From positions 1 through 64,000 of the forward strand of contig JBGPHT010000004.1 of NCBI GenBank assembly GCA_041484525.1: a stretch of DNA of 64,000 nucleotides, given 5' to 3'. A program made the translations under genes and the position numbers. Positions 26,208-34,708 of this stretch are shown piece after piece. Below the pieces are notes generated by a model that was not told the DNA's origin, ran no database searches, and saw nothing but the letters and a program-made list of their open reading frames with translations. Origin of the DNA: JBGPHT01 sp041484525 (GTDB taxonomy: Bacteria; Acidobacteriota; Terriglobia; Bryobacterales; Bryobacteraceae). The number at the start of each line of letters is the position of its first letter. Position 1 is the stretch's first letter.

Positions 26208-26594
26208 TCATGCCGGCGGCTTGCGGTTGCGTTCTAAGCCGAGGGCCTGCATCAGCGCCGAACGCCATTCCAGAAGCTCGTTCATGGCGGCCTGTATGCT
26301 CCCCTCGGTGACATCGCCGGGGCGACCGGCGTTCAGGTGATAGGCGATCTGGTTGATGTTCGAGCCGATCTTGCCCAGTTCTGCGAGCACCTTCGCCAGG
26401 AGTTGCGTGTCGACAGACGGGCGGCGGCGCGAGGGCAGGGGGACATCAAGCAGGACGGCGAGACACATGGCCGAAGGCGACAGCCCGGTCGCGTCGATCT
26501 TTTTCGTGATCTCGGCCTTTTGCGCGGGCGTGCAGTTGATCGCGATCCTTGCCGTGGTCTGCCGTTTCTGGCTGCCGCTTCTCCCGGTTTTCAT
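26208..26594 (-). CDS. mobC: MobC-like relaxosome accessory protein
   Basis: The 128-aa protein begins with a basic stretch (MKTGRSGSQKRQTTAR) and a ribbon-helix-helix-like region (IAINCTPAQKAEITKKIDAT). It ends with the MobC signature LAKVLAELGKIGSNINQIAY followed by HLN. MobC proteins bind near oriT and help the relaxase nick DNA. The ATG at 26594 has GGAGG 9 nt upstream; a longer frame to 27191 runs through the non-coding hairpin array. The relaxase itself is 11 kb away, which is unusual. Confidence 0.85.
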   Translation of the reverse strand: MKTGRSGSQKRQTTARIAINCTPAQKAEITKKIDATGLSPSAMCLAVLLDVPLPSRRRPSVDTQLLAKVLAELGKIGSNINQIAYHLNAGRPGDVTEGSIQAAMNELLEWRSALMQALGLERNRKPPA

Positions 26595-26639
26595 GGCAGT
26601 CGCCTCCGGCGGGCGCATCCCATCGGCACGGTGGGGCAG

Positions 26640-26980
26640 GGGCACCGGGGCGGCACGCCGCCGGGTCGTGGGGCAGGGGCGCGAGAGCCCCGCTGCGGTC
26701 GATGGGCGCACAGCCCTCGTGCAGGTCCACGGCGGTAAACGCCTGGTCGATGGGGGTCCGGGGGGAGAGCGAAGTCTCCCGCGGTCTGGAGGTCCATGGA
26801 GGGCACGAAGGCTCTCCTGGTCGAAGCCGCTGTCGAAACAGCGGTCAGGTGGCCGGAGGGTGAAACACCTCCCGGTCGGAAGTCCAGAAGGCGAAGCGCG
26901 TCTGGTGAGGTCCACGGAGCAACGCTCCTGGTCTGGGGGATGCAACGGGGGGCGAAGCGACCCCCTTGGCAAGATGAGAG
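26640..26980 (+). repeat. array of about ten short hairpins framed by GTCC and GGTC
   Basis: Between mobC and the coupling-protein gene runs a series of small stem-loops. Examples are GGGGC/GCCCC (26676-26691), GGCG/CGCC (26731-26743), GGGAGA/TCTCCC around loop GCGAAG (26763-26780), CCGCTG/CAGCGG (26827-26843), GGAGG/CCTCC (26855-26872), CCAGA/TCTGG (26884-26905) and GGAG/CTCC (26915-26928). Stem sequences differ, but most are preceded by GTCC and followed by GGTC. Loops are purine-rich on the plus strand (GAAA, GCAA, GCGAAG), which points to a plus-strand RNA or a single-stranded DNA structure. It may be an oriT region or a structured leader. Confidence 0.6.
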
Positions 26981-27193
26981 AGCCGTCAGGCGAACGGTGG
27001 CGCGTGGAACACGCGCACATCTTGGCGATGACTTTCTCTTCGCTTTTCACCCTGCGGGTGAACCACTCTCTAGCAACCTTTGGTTGACGTAATCGCATCA
27101 TAGATAAAATTAGCCTCAAATGCAATACATCAGAACATGCAAAACTTAAGGAAGCCTTACAACCCGAAATTGTGGCAGATTTGAGTATCACCT

Positions 27194-30100
27194 ATGCGGG
27201 GCTGGACCATCGTCGTCATCCTTGTCCTCGGGGGCTGGCTCCTCATTGTCGGACCACCCGCAATTCTTGAGCCTTTTGTCCGCGCCGTTCCTCATCAGGT
27301 CTTCGACCTCATCGAGTGGTTTTATTTCCGCGCATTCGCGTTGCCGGGCCGGTGGGTGCTGCTTCATATTTGGTCCGGGTTCTTTACGATTCCCGATCCC
27401 CCGACAACGTGGCGCGTTGTTGTCGCCCTGTTTGCCTGGGTGTTCGCCTTCGTTTTTTCATACGTCGTTTGGGCCTTCGCCTTATCGCGGTTGTGGAAGC
27501 TGACGGGGCGGTGGAATCCCTTCGGGTGGAAGGTGTACCGGACGCGCCCGCTCTTCCTCAGGGCCTATGCGAATTTGAGCGACTGGCGGGAGAGGGAGTT
27601 TAAATTCGGACGGCAGGCGACGGGCGGCTTCGCCGGTCTACTGGGCGTCCTTGGGAACGAGTTCAAGCACGCCGATATCTTCCTCGGGCGCCCCAAGCTG
27701 TTCATCGGCGGGATGCTGCGGCCCATCGGAATCCAGACGGAAAAGCACATGGTCACCATCGCCGGTACGGGGGCTGGAAAGTCTACCGGGGCTCTCATTC
27801 CCAACCTCTGTATTCACGAGGGCAGCGCCCTCATCATCGATCCCAAGGGCGAACTGGCAGCTGTTACAGCGAGGCGAAGGGGCAACGGCGGGGGCGGTGT
27901 CCGGGGCATGGGACAGGATGTATTCGTTCTAGATCCGTTCCATATCGTGCCGGGATTTCAGAGCGCGTCCTACAACATCTTCGACGAAATGGAACGGGTC
28001 GCCGCATACGACGCGGACCGTCCCGTCAGTTACGCCCGAAAGGTCGCCCAGGCCCTCGTTCCCAGCACAAGCCGTGATCCTTATTGGGACGACGCGCCCC
28101 GCACGTTTATTTCGGGGCTGCTCCTGTACATCTTCCAGGGGCCGGCAGAACAGCGCAATCTGGTCCGTCTTCGCGAGCTGATCATGGAGGGCGATGCTGA
28201 TGCTTATGGGGTGCTGACGAAAGCTGGCGGGGACCACCGGGGCGATGCTTTCGACGCCCTTCTGGTCATGATGAAGGCATGTCCGGAAGGACCGTACCGC
28301 CATGTCATCGTCGGCTCCGCGAATTCCTTGTCGAAGATGTCCCCCAACCAGCGCGGTGCCGTCCTGACCATGGCGATGGAACATACCTCGTTCCTCGACA
28401 TGCCCGAGATCCGGCGCATCAGTATGTCGTCCGACTTCCTGCTCGAAGACTTGAAGAACCGGGCTATTTCAATCTATCTGTGCCTGCCGTTGAACGCTGT
28501 CAGCGGCATCGAGGGGCGGTGGCTGCGCATGTTCGTGCTGCTCACTGTGGACATGATGACGCGCGCGAACAAGGTCCCGAATCCACCGATCCTGCTCGCC
28601 ATTGATGAATTCCCGAGCCTTGGAAAACTCGACGGTATCGAGACGGTTGCGCCCACCATGCGCAGCGTGGGCGTCCGTCTGTGGGTGATCGGACAGGATC
28701 TGGAGCAGTTCGAAAAGGTCTATCCCGAATCATGGGGCGGCTTCATCGGCAATGCCGAGGCCGTGCAATTCATGGGCATCACTCATCCCCCGACGGTCGC
28801 GTGGCTGGCCGAGAGACTGGGTCAGCACGTGGTGGTGAACTACCAGAAGATGGGGGGCGAGATCAGGGAGAGTGCTTCCGAGCGCGCGCTGCGCGACCCG
28901 GACCAGGTTGCGCGCATGCTGTCGCCCGACAAAAAGAACCAGATCGTCTGGCGCGGCAGCAAGCGCCCGATGCTGCTGAAGATCTGTCCGTATTTCGAGT
29001 ACATGCCGTGGTGGTATTACTCGCGCGATCCGCGCTTCCGCGAGAAATTCAACCGCTGGTTCTGGCGAAGGGGGTCGGAGAGCGAGATAACACCGCCCCC
29101 AAAACCGCCGCCCCCGCCAAGGCCGCCAGGACCGCCCCCGAAACCGCCGGGGCGACTTCCGTATCCGCCCGCCGAGAAGAAGGAGGAGATCCCTGACGCC
29201 ATGAATATCTGGCCCCAGGGGAAGCCGTCGCTGACTCCCTATTTGCCGCAGGAGCCAGGAGCGGATTTGAAGCCATCCGACAAGGTGCCGGGGACGAAGG
29301 CGACATGGAGCGAGGCGGTAACGAATTTCATGCGGCGGGCCATCGAGGACACGGAACGCGCGAAACAGAAAAAGGCGGAGGGAGGCACGACCGGAATGGG
29401 CGAAGCTCTCAAGAAGGTCGACCCTGAAGCGTACGAGAAGTGGAAGCGCCTTGACTCTTACCTGACGCCCTCAAAGCTGCCCGAAACTGTTCCGGACCAG
29501 GTGCCCGAAAAGAATCCCGGAATCCTGCCGCCGATGACACCTCCGAGGCCGCCGGGTGACGGGAAGGGACCGGACGAGATCCTCGGGGAGCTGGACGGGA
29601 TGATCGGGCTCGCCGCCGTCAAGGCGGAGGTGAGAAAGACGATCAATATGGTGCGGCTGGGCAAGGCAAGGGACAGAAGGGGAATGCCTCACTACGAAGC
29701 GCCGCACCATCTGGTGTTCAGGGGCAACCCCGGCACCGGCAAGACGACGGTGGCGCGCATGGTGGGGCGCATTTACAAGGAAATGGGCGTCCTGAGAACG
29801 GGAACTATGGTCGAGGTAGATCGGGCTGATCTGGTGGGACAGTATGTCGGGCACACCGCCCCTAAGACCAAGGAGGTGATCGGCAGGGCGATGGACGGGG
29901 TTCTTTTCATCGACGAAGCCTACAGCCTCGCGCCCGCCAAAGGGTCGTCCAATGATTTCGGGCAGGAGGTGATCGCGACGCTGCTGAAGGCGATGGAGGA
30001 CTACCGCGACCGGCTGGTGGTGATCGTGGCGGGCTACAAGGAGGAAATGAAATACTTCATCGACGCCAACCCCGGCCTGAAATCGCGATTCAAGACGTAC

Positions 30101-30388
30101 ATCGACTTCGAGGACTACAACGCGGGCGAGCTGTTCAAGATATTCGTTCACATTGGGTCCGAATACGCGGTCAGGCTGTCGCTCGATGCGCAGATTGCGA
30201 TTTCCGAGCTGATGGAATCGCTTGAGATCGGCAAAAAGGGCTTCGGCAACGGCCGCACAGTGCGGAATATCTTCGATGAATGCCTCGGGCGACAGGCGGC
30301 ACGCCTGGTCTCGAAAGGTGACAAGGTCGATCTCACGATGTTCGAGAAGGACGATATTCCGAAGGTCGGGGAAATGAAGTTCGATTGA
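27194..30388 (+). CDS. VirD4/TraG coupling protein fused to a CbbX/EccA-type AAA+ ATPase
   Basis: The 1064-aa protein joins two motor modules. Residues 1-100 hold two to three membrane helices. A TraG/VirD4 ATPase follows with Walker A GTGAGKST (191-198), IIDPKGEL and Walker B LLAIDEFPSLGKLD (about 467-480), closing with a conserved W-rich segment near 605-625. A proline-rich linker (about 633-660) and a charged spacer lead to a second ATPase (about 795-1060) of the CbbX/SpoVK/EccA family. This has Walker A GNPGTGKTT (845-853), Walker B GVLFIDEAYSLAP and arginine-finger region NPGLKSRF. Coupling proteins bring relaxosomes to a secretion channel; the added AAA+ part could unfold a protein substrate. 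No frameshift joins the two parts. Confidence 0.9.
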   Translation: MRGWTIVVILVLGGWLLIVGPPAILEPFVRAVPHQVFDLIEWFYFRAFALPGRWVLLHIWSGFFTIPDPPTTWRVVVALFAWVFAFVFSYVVWAFALSRLWKLTGRWNPFGWKVYRTRPLFLRAYANLSDWREREFKFGRQATGGFAGLLGVLGNEFKHADIFLGRPKLFIGGMLRPIGIQTEKHMVTIAGTGAGKSTGALIPNLCIHEGSALIIDPKGELAAVTARRRGNGGGGVRGMGQDVFVLDPFHIVPGFQSASYNIFDEMERVAAYDADRPVSYARKVAQALVPSTSRDPYWDDAPRTFISGLLLYIFQGPAEQRNLVRLRELIMEGDADAYGVLTKAGGDHRGDAFDALLVMMKACPEGPYRHVIVGSANSLSKMSPNQRGAVLTMAMEHTSFLDMPEIRRISMSSDFLLEDLKNRAISIYLCLPLNAVSGIEGRWLRMFVLLTVDMMTRANKVPNPPILLAIDEFPSLGKLDGIETVAPTMRSVGVRLWVIGQDLEQFEKVYPESWGGFIGNAEAVQFMGITHPPTVAWLAERLGQHVVVNYQKMGGEIRESASERALRDPDQVARMLSPDKKNQIVWRGSKRPMLLKICPYFEYMPWWYYSRDPRFREKFNRWFWRRGSESEITPPPKPPPPPRPPGPPPKPPGRLPYPPAEKKEEIPDAMNIWPQGKPSLTPYLPQEPGADLKPSDKVPGTKATWSEAVTNFMRRAIEDTERAKQKKAEGGTTGMGEALKKVDPEAYEKWKRLDSYLTPSKLPETVPDQVPEKNPGILPPMTPPRPPGDGKGPDEILGELDGMIGLAAVKAEVRKTINMVRLGKARDRRGMPHYEAPHHLVFRGNPGTGKTTVARMVGRIYKEMGVLRTGTMVEVDRADLVGQYVGHTAPKTKEVIGRAMDGVLFIDEAYSLAPAKGSSNDFGQEVIATLLKAMEDYRDRLVVIVAGYKEEMKYFIDANPGLKSRFKTYIDFEDYNAGELFKIFVHIGSEYAVRLSLDAQIAISELMESLEIGKKGFGNGRTVRNIFDECLGRQAARLVSKGDKVDLTMFEKDDIPKVGEMKFD

Positions 30389-30395
30389 AGTTCTT

Positions 30396-30791
30396 CTAGC
30401 GGATCAGGCCAAGCGCCAGGCCAAGGACAAACAGCGCGCCCCCGGCGAGTATGCACGCCACGGCCATGCCGGTCGCGCGCGGCACGAGCCGGGCAACCGG
30501 GCCGCCCTGTCTTTTCCACTTCAGGCCCCGGAAGAGAGCCAGAATGCCGGCGGCGATGAAGACCACAAGGATATACCCGGCCGAGCTGCTGGGTTTCTTG
30601 AGCAGGGCGAGGACTGCCGTCGTGGCGAGGAAAATAACGACGCAGGCGATCAGGGTGTTGAAGAACGACGCCCCGAAAGATTGTTCCCGCGTGGAGCCCA
30701 GGAGATGCCGGTCAGAGAGCAGGTGGCCGCGCGGGCACTTGCGCTTGACCGGGTCCGGCACGAGCTGGTTGCACTGCGGACAGATATACAC
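30396..30791 (-). CDS. small zinc-ribbon membrane protein
   Basis: The 131-aa product opens with a zinc-ribbon-like cluster (MYICPQCNQLV and KRKCPRGH). Three to four hydrophobic segments follow (about residues 43-65, 72-88 and 106-130). It is convergent with the coupling-protein gene, 7 bp apart. No family name is recognised. A cytoplasmic zinc ribbon joined to a membrane domain could be an accessory of the transfer machinery, but this is a guess from position only. Confidence 0.6.
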   Translation of the reverse strand: MYICPQCNQLVPDPVKRKCPRGHLLSDRHLLGSTREQSFGASFFNTLIACVVIFLATTAVLALLKKPSSSAGYILVVFIAAGILALFRGLKWKRQGGPVARLVPRATGMAVACILAGGALFVLGLALGLIR

Positions 30792-30929
30792 GGCTTTGGG
30801 ACGATCATACCGCCTTCCGCCGCGCAGCGGCCATGCTTCAGGGGGTGAGGGCGCGAGTCCCGAACGGGCGGGCGGGACATAACGAAGCTGCGCGATTGCT
30901 CGCGCAGCCCGATGGTTCTTTTTGTCCGG

Positions 30930-31142
30930 TCAGCGAAACGCGAAGGGAAGCGGATCGAGCGAGACGAACTCGGGAATCAGGTTCTCGTCCTCGTCGGTCA
31001 CCTCGACAATGCGGCGGGCAACCGCATTGCGCCTGCCGGGATCGGCCGGTTCATCGGAATAACTACCGATGTTCGTCTGCGTCATGAGTTCGACGGTATC
31101 CATGGTCTCGGTATTCGGTGTTGCGTCTGTCAGTTTTTGCAT
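30930..31142 (-). CDS. small acidic protein of unknown function
   Basis: The 70-aa product (MQKLTDATPNTETMDTVELM onwards) is acidic and has no recognisable domain. Two ATGs lie close together. AGGAG directly abuts the first (31148) and is 6 nt from the second (31142), so the second is the better start. It shares strand and spacing with the next gene upstream (31212-31484), suggesting a two-gene unit. Confidence 0.55.
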   Translation of the reverse strand: MQKLTDATPNTETMDTVELMTQTNIGSYSDEPADPGRRNAVARRIVEVTDEDENLIPEFVSLDPLPFAFR

Positions 31143-31211
31143 CGTCATCTCCTGTGAATGTGAAAGCCGTGAAGGAGCGGCGGCCCGTGTGAGAGCCGCC
31201 GCCCCGGTGTT

Positions 31212-31484
31212 TCATTCGCCGTCCCCGTTGCGGGCTTCGACGATTTGCGTATGGGCCAGGTCGGCCGCCTTGGCGAGGGCGAGAAGATCGTCCGCGTTGT
31301 AGCTGTGCGAGCTCTTCCACTGGTCGCCGTCCTTGTAGCGGCGCTCGAAAGTGACGTTGTGGAAGGTTCCCTTTTCCGTCTTGTTTGCCCAGATGCTGGC
31401 CGTGATCAGGCCGACGCGGACCTTTCCGACCGGGGGATTCTTCGTTTCAGCGGCTTCTTCTTTTTTCGTGTTCTTCAGAGACAT
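31212..31484 (-). CDS. conserved mobile-element protein, function unknown
   Basis: The 90-aa product has a disordered charged start (residues 1-20) and a compact core with VGLITASIWANKTEKGTFHN, RRYKDGDQWKSSHSYNADDL and LALAKAADLAHTQI. Proteins of this pattern occur on mobile elements in several phyla. The strand-rich core with aromatic and basic residues is suggestive of a small nucleic-acid-binding fold, but no characterised member is known to me. It is transcribed with the small acidic protein downstream. Confidence 0.6.
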   Translation of the reverse strand: MSLKNTKKEEAAETKNPPVGKVRVGLITASIWANKTEKGTFHNVTFERRYKDGDQWKSSHSYNADDLLALAKAADLAHTQIVEARNGDGE

Positions 31485-31801
31485 TTGGTTTCCTTTTCTG
31501 TTCGGGCCGGCTTCAATGCCAGCCTGTGATTTCGGTTAGCCCTGCGAAAGCGGACCGCACGTCAAGGGAGGGGCATCACCCGGCTGCACAAGCGCAGCGC
31601 GGAAGCTGGGGACACCCTTGCGGGCATCAGGGCCGGTTTTCAGGCAGAAATTCACAGATAAAGGCTGGCATGAATGGATTCCGGCGCGACGAGGAAACTA
31701 TGGCACTGGACACGAGTGCATGAAGCGCTGAAGCGGCAGGACCCGGCGGTGTCCGTGATCGGTTATGATGGCCGCAACCGGGAAATTGCGGAACCGGAAC
31801 T
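31485..31801. other. intergenic region without an identified feature
   Basis: This 317-bp stretch separates divergent genes. It should hold both promoters, but no strong hexamer pair or repeat stands out. GGGCATCA occurs twice at a distance of about 60 bp (about 31,574 and 31,622). I see no gene. Confidence 0.3.
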
Positions 31802-32140
31802 ATGGCCTTCAACCAAGACGACGATCTGCAGGAAGGACCAGTTGTGGTCAGGCGGCCTGTCTACGACGCGGGGATGAAGCTGGAGGCCGAAGTAAAGGCG
31901 GGCGCGAGCGGACCGGCCTTCGAGAACGCACGGGTGAAAGTGCACGAATGTCATGCGGCGGGTGACGCGGCAGGCAAGGCATGGTGGGAAGAGGTTTTCA
32001 ACTTCCTGATGTGGAGCGAGTGTGTCGCCGCCGGTACGGAGACGATCATCCTCGAAGACGGCGAAACCTGGGACGATGAGGAAGAAAAAGTGATCAGGGC
32101 TGGTACGAATCAGCCGCGCAGTGATAGGGAGAATCGATAA
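31802..32140 (+). CDS. small acidic protein, function unknown
   Basis: The 112-aa product has a helical middle part (MKLEAEVKAGASGPAFENAR, VHECHAAGDAAGKAWWEEVF, NFLMWSECVAAGTETIIL) and an acidic end. The central Ala/His/Trp pattern looks conserved rather than random. No domain name is recognised. The ATG at 31802 has only a weak upstream GGAA. Its 3' end overlaps the opposite-strand gene that follows by 47 bp. Confidence 0.5.
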   Translation: MAFNQDDDLQEGPVVVRRPVYDAGMKLEAEVKAGASGPAFENARVKVHECHAAGDAAGKAWWEEVFNFLMWSECVAAGTETIILEDGETWDDEEEKVIRAGTNQPRSDRENR

Positions 32141-32390
32141 CGAGGCTGTAGTCCGAGACGGAACGCTCGTCGCGGAAAGTGGTCAGGGGATAGCCGTTCG
32201 GATCGAGCAGCGACAGGTAAACGTCGGTGGGTCCGGCGTTATCGATGCCATGCTCCTGATGCAGCCAGAATTTGACCTGCATCAGCATGCAGGCTTTCTG
32301 CTTCAAGGTGTGGTTGCCCAGGAGCGTGATCTTCAGCCGCTCGCTCTTGATGTGGCCGATCGGCGGTTTCCTCACAAGCTGAATTGTCAT
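32094..32390 (-). CDS. hypothetical protein
   Basis: The 98-aa product (MTIQLVRKPPIGHIKSERLK onwards) is predicted to be mostly beta-strand, with motifs ITLLGNHTLKQKACMLMQVK and DVYLSLLDPNGYPLTTFRDE. It has no family I recognise. It is convergent with the preceding gene and the two overlap at their 3' ends. AT content is slightly higher than in the neighbours. Confidence 0.45.
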   Translation of the reverse strand: MTIQLVRKPPIGHIKSERLKITLLGNHTLKQKACMLMQVKFWLHQEHGIDNAGPTDVYLSLLDPNGYPLTTFRDERSVSDYSLVIDSPYHCAADSYQP

Positions 32391-32436
32391 CCCGATCCCC
32401 GTTCCGGTTGTGTTTTATCAATCCTACAACCTTGGC

Positions 32437-32492
32437 GTTAATAATCAGTAAAAGCATTTTCCTTCCGTGTCTTGCCCACCAGAGCCTTTTCA
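32437..32492 (+). repeat. first copy of a ~55-bp direct repeat (second copy 34494-34550)
   Basis: The sequence from GTTAATAATCAGTAAAA to beyond TTTTCCTTCCGTGTCTTG occurs here and again at 34494-34550 with few changes. The first copy lies before the HNH gene, the second just after RNA copy A. Together with a second repeated block at the far side (33,286-33,384 and 34,830-34,936), it frames two alternative gene contents and marks a segmental duplication. Confidence 0.75.
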
Positions 32493-32582
32493 GAATGTAC
32501 GCGAAGCATGGAAACGGGGTATCATCGAACGCGAATAACAGGAAAAGCTCGGGGCCGAGCCGGGGCATTTGAAGCGAGACTC

Positions 32583-33290
32583 ATGAGCGCAAAGAACAAA
32601 CACCGGACCTGCGCCTACTGCCGCAAGCTCAAGAAATCGACGGTCGATCATGTGCCGCCAAAACTGCTGCTCGAACAGCCATTTCCGCCCAATCTTCTGA
32701 CGGTGCCTTGCTGTTCCGATTGCAACCAGGGATTTAAGGCCGACGATGAGTATACCCGAACCATCATCGGTCTTGATGTGCGGGCATCAAAAAATGCGGC
32801 GGCCCAGTACAATCTGCCCGCTATCATTCGGTCATTGCAGAGACCTGACGCACGAGGATTCGCCGAATATATCGCAAGCCAGAGCAGCGTAAGCGCGATC
32901 TTGGGGCCAGATGGGAACCCCATGGGGCAGATGATTGAGGCGGACCGCAAGCGGGTCGATAATTCCGGGGCTCGTATTATCCGCGGCCTGTATTTCATCG
33001 AGATGAAAAGGCCATTGCCGGAGCATGCGATTCTGAGGGTCGCATCGAAAGCCGGTCTCACCGCAGATCATCCCGATATGCTGACGATTGCGCGCGCGTG
33101 GCAGACGGTCACGGATCACCGGAACCGGGCTGTTGGTACGGCATTCAGTTATTGTGCTGCGGTCGGTGAGGGCGTTTCGTTCTGGTTGCTTCTGCTCTAC
33201 GATTATTTCTTCTGGGCAGGAACGATCGATGAGAGAATTCCAGATGGGAAAACTGACAGCGCGGCGGCGCAAGGATTACCTGGCGCTTGA
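32583..33290 (+). CDS. HNH-like zinc-finger endonuclease domain protein
   Basis: The 235-aa product opens with a Cys4-His cluster typical of HNH nucleases: CAYCRKLKKSTVDHVPPKLL and VPCCSDCNQGFKADDEY, with the DH pair at residues 20-21. The remaining 170 residues have no recognised domain. The ATG at 32583 places the cluster near the N-terminus; a frame start at 32472 adds an unlikely leader. The last 15 codons are read, in a different frame, from sequence homologous to the 59-aa repeat family, so the gene seems to have replaced the 5' part of one such copy. Confidence 0.7.
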   Translation: MSAKNKHRTCAYCRKLKKSTVDHVPPKLLLEQPFPPNLLTVPCCSDCNQGFKADDEYTRTIIGLDVRASKNAAAQYNLPAIIRSLQRPDARGFAEYIASQSSVSAILGPDGNPMGQMIEADRKRVDNSGARIIRGLYFIEMKRPLPEHAILRVASKAGLTADHPDMLTIARAWQTVTDHRNRAVGTAFSYCAAVGEGVSFWLLLLYDYFFWAGTIDERIPDGKTDSAAAQGLPGA

Positions 33291-33342
33291 AGATATCCGC
33301 AGGGTGGAGAGGCAACGCCGCATTCTGCGCCCGAACCTGTAA
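33244..33342 (+). pseudogene. truncated copy of the 59-aa RPNL protein family
   Basis: The frame encodes MGKLTARRRKDYLALEDIRR then VERQRRILRPNL. Its C-terminal half matches the intact proteins at 34709-34888 and 37886-38065 (both end QGQRRI-x-RPNL), but the N-terminal LWRVN region and part of the middle are missing. The HNH gene ends inside it in another frame. The sequence after the stop also matches the sequence after the 34888 stop, so this is a decayed or recombined copy. Confidence 0.65.
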
Positions 33343-33351
33343 TCCGGGGCG

Positions 33352-34269
33352 TCACTTGGTTTCAGGCTTGCCTGTTGCTTCAGCCGGGGCAGGGGCTTCG
33401 TTATCCGGCGCAGTCCGGACTCCGGCTGATATCGACAGGTCGGCTTCGCAATCAGGCATCAGCGGGACCGGGGCAAGGTGTCCGTAGGTTGCAATGTAAC
33501 GAGTGGATACCTTTCCTGCCTCCACCAAGGCAGAGGGGCTGAGAAGCTTGGTAACTTCATTCCGCGCGAACCCTGCATCAGTATTGTTTAAAGTGACCGC
33601 AACGCTGAGCCAAGCATAAGCCTGTTCTAAGTTCGCTGGTGTGCTGTGCGCGTATAGTAGGCCAAGTGCAAGCTGGCCGGAGCCATCACCCTGTTCAGCT
33701 GCCTTGCGGTACCATTTCGCGGCCTCGATGTAATCCTGTGGGGTTCCCTTACCGAATTCGTACATCAAAGCCGTTGCCTTTTGGGCAGAATTATCGCCCT
33801 GCTTCGCTGCTGCTAGGTACCATTTAAAAGCCTCGGCTTCGTTCTGCGGCACACCACCTCTGTTTTCTTCATACATGCCACCGAGATAGAATTGCGCAGC
33901 GACGTTACCTTGCTCGGCTGCGGTTTGGAACAACTTAACCGCCTCAACGTGATCTTTCGGCATGCCAAAGCCGCTGTCGTACATGAGCGCAATTTCGCAT
34001 TGTGCCGCTGCATTACCGCGCTCAGCAGAGTGTTGGTACCAACCTGCAGACTCGGCATCATCTTTATTCACGCCGAACCCTTTTTCGTAGGCGTAGCCGA
34101 AAATATTCTCGGCCTCCGCGTTCCCTTGCGCGGCGAGGGGCAGTAACAGCTTCAAGCCGGTCTGATAATCGTGACGAGCAAATGCTGCCTTCCCGTCCTC
34201 AAGCGGCCCGGCGACGGCGACAACCGGGACCAGAAGTATCGCCAGAACTATAACCGCCGCAAATCTCAT
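33352..34269 (-). CDS. secreted Sel1-repeat protein
   Basis: The 305-aa product has a signal peptide (MRFAAVIVLAILLVPVVAVA) and five to six Sel1-like repeats of about 36 residues. Examples are AEAENIFGYAYEKGFGVNKD, AAQCEIALMYDSGFGMPKDH and AAQFYLGGMYEENRGGVPQN. Sel1 repeats form solenoids for protein-protein contacts. The last 80 residues are outside the repeats and end in a Pro/Ala tail. GGAG sits 9 nt before the ATG at 34269; an ATG at 34278 touches the GGAG and is less likely. The 3' end lies in the duplicated block, so only this copy kept the full gene. Confidence 0.8.
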   Translation of the reverse strand: MRFAAVIVLAILLVPVVAVAGPLEDGKAAFARHDYQTGLKLLLPLAAQGNAEAENIFGYAYEKGFGVNKDDAESAGWYQHSAERGNAAAQCEIALMYDSGFGMPKDHVEAVKLFQTAAEQGNVAAQFYLGGMYEENRGGVPQNEAEAFKWYLAAAKQGDNSAQKATALMYEFGKGTPQDYIEAAKWYRKAAEQGDGSGQLALGLLYAHSTPANLEQAYAWLSVAVTLNNTDAGFARNEVTKLLSPSALVEAGKVSTRYIATYGHLAPVPLMPDCEADLSISAGVRTAPDNEAPAPAEATGKPETK

Positions 34270-34364
34270 TTTATTCATCTCCGCTGCCACCAAATTCCGC
34301 TTCAACCTGCACGGCCCCCGTGCTCGGGTCAAGTTTCGGGGTTACGGAATGTGCTGCTATCTCC

Positions 34365-34482
34365 TGCGCCAGGGATCGTCACCGTATGGCCGAGACGCCC
34401 GAAAGGCGGCTCGGGGAGTCACGCCGTCCCCTGCTTGACGGCGGTCGAGTAGAGCCCGCACGACCGGCACGGTCGGGGCGCA
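34365..34482 (+). ncRNA. structured RNA family, copy A
   Basis: This is the first of six related copies. A closing stem pairs TGCGCC (34365-34370) with GGCGCA (34477-34482). Inside are the shared core AGGGATCGTCACCG and ATGGCCGAGAC, a hairpin CCGAG-A-CGCC/GGCG-G-CTCGG with a CGAAA loop, a second hairpin GCCGTC/GACGGC, the invariant TAGAGCCCG, and a final stem GCCC/GGGC. The inner CGCC/GGCG pairs differ from copies B and C (CCC/GGG) but keep pairing. A 59-aa gene follows 226 bp downstream. Confidence 0.75.
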
Positions 34483-34493
34483 CAAACACTGCT

Positions 34494-34550
34494 GTTAATA
34501 ATCAGTAAAAACATTTTCCTTCCGTGTCTTGGACCGCAGGGCCTTTCAAA
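34494..34550 (+). repeat. second copy of the ~55-bp direct repeat
   Basis: This copy matches 32437-32492 and directly follows RNA copy A. Here the downstream content is the intact 59-aa gene instead of the HNH gene. The two copies point to recombination between cassettes. Confidence 0.75.
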
Positions 34551-34708
34551 AAGCCACGGTCGCAGACCATCGTACTCATGGCCGCAAGCCCGGCCCGCTC
34601 CCTTCCTCGCATGCGCTCGTCCCGTGTTAGGGCATTGCGTCCGTCCGACGGTCTGCCGTCCGTGAGGCATGAAAGGCTCCATGGCGGAGCCGCAACAAGG
34701 AGGAAAAC

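Noticed and set aside
26595..27191. N-terminal extension of the MobC frame
   Set aside because: The extension translates the hairpin array into low-complexity Pro/Arg sequence, while the ATG at 26594 has a good ribosome-binding site and the family start.
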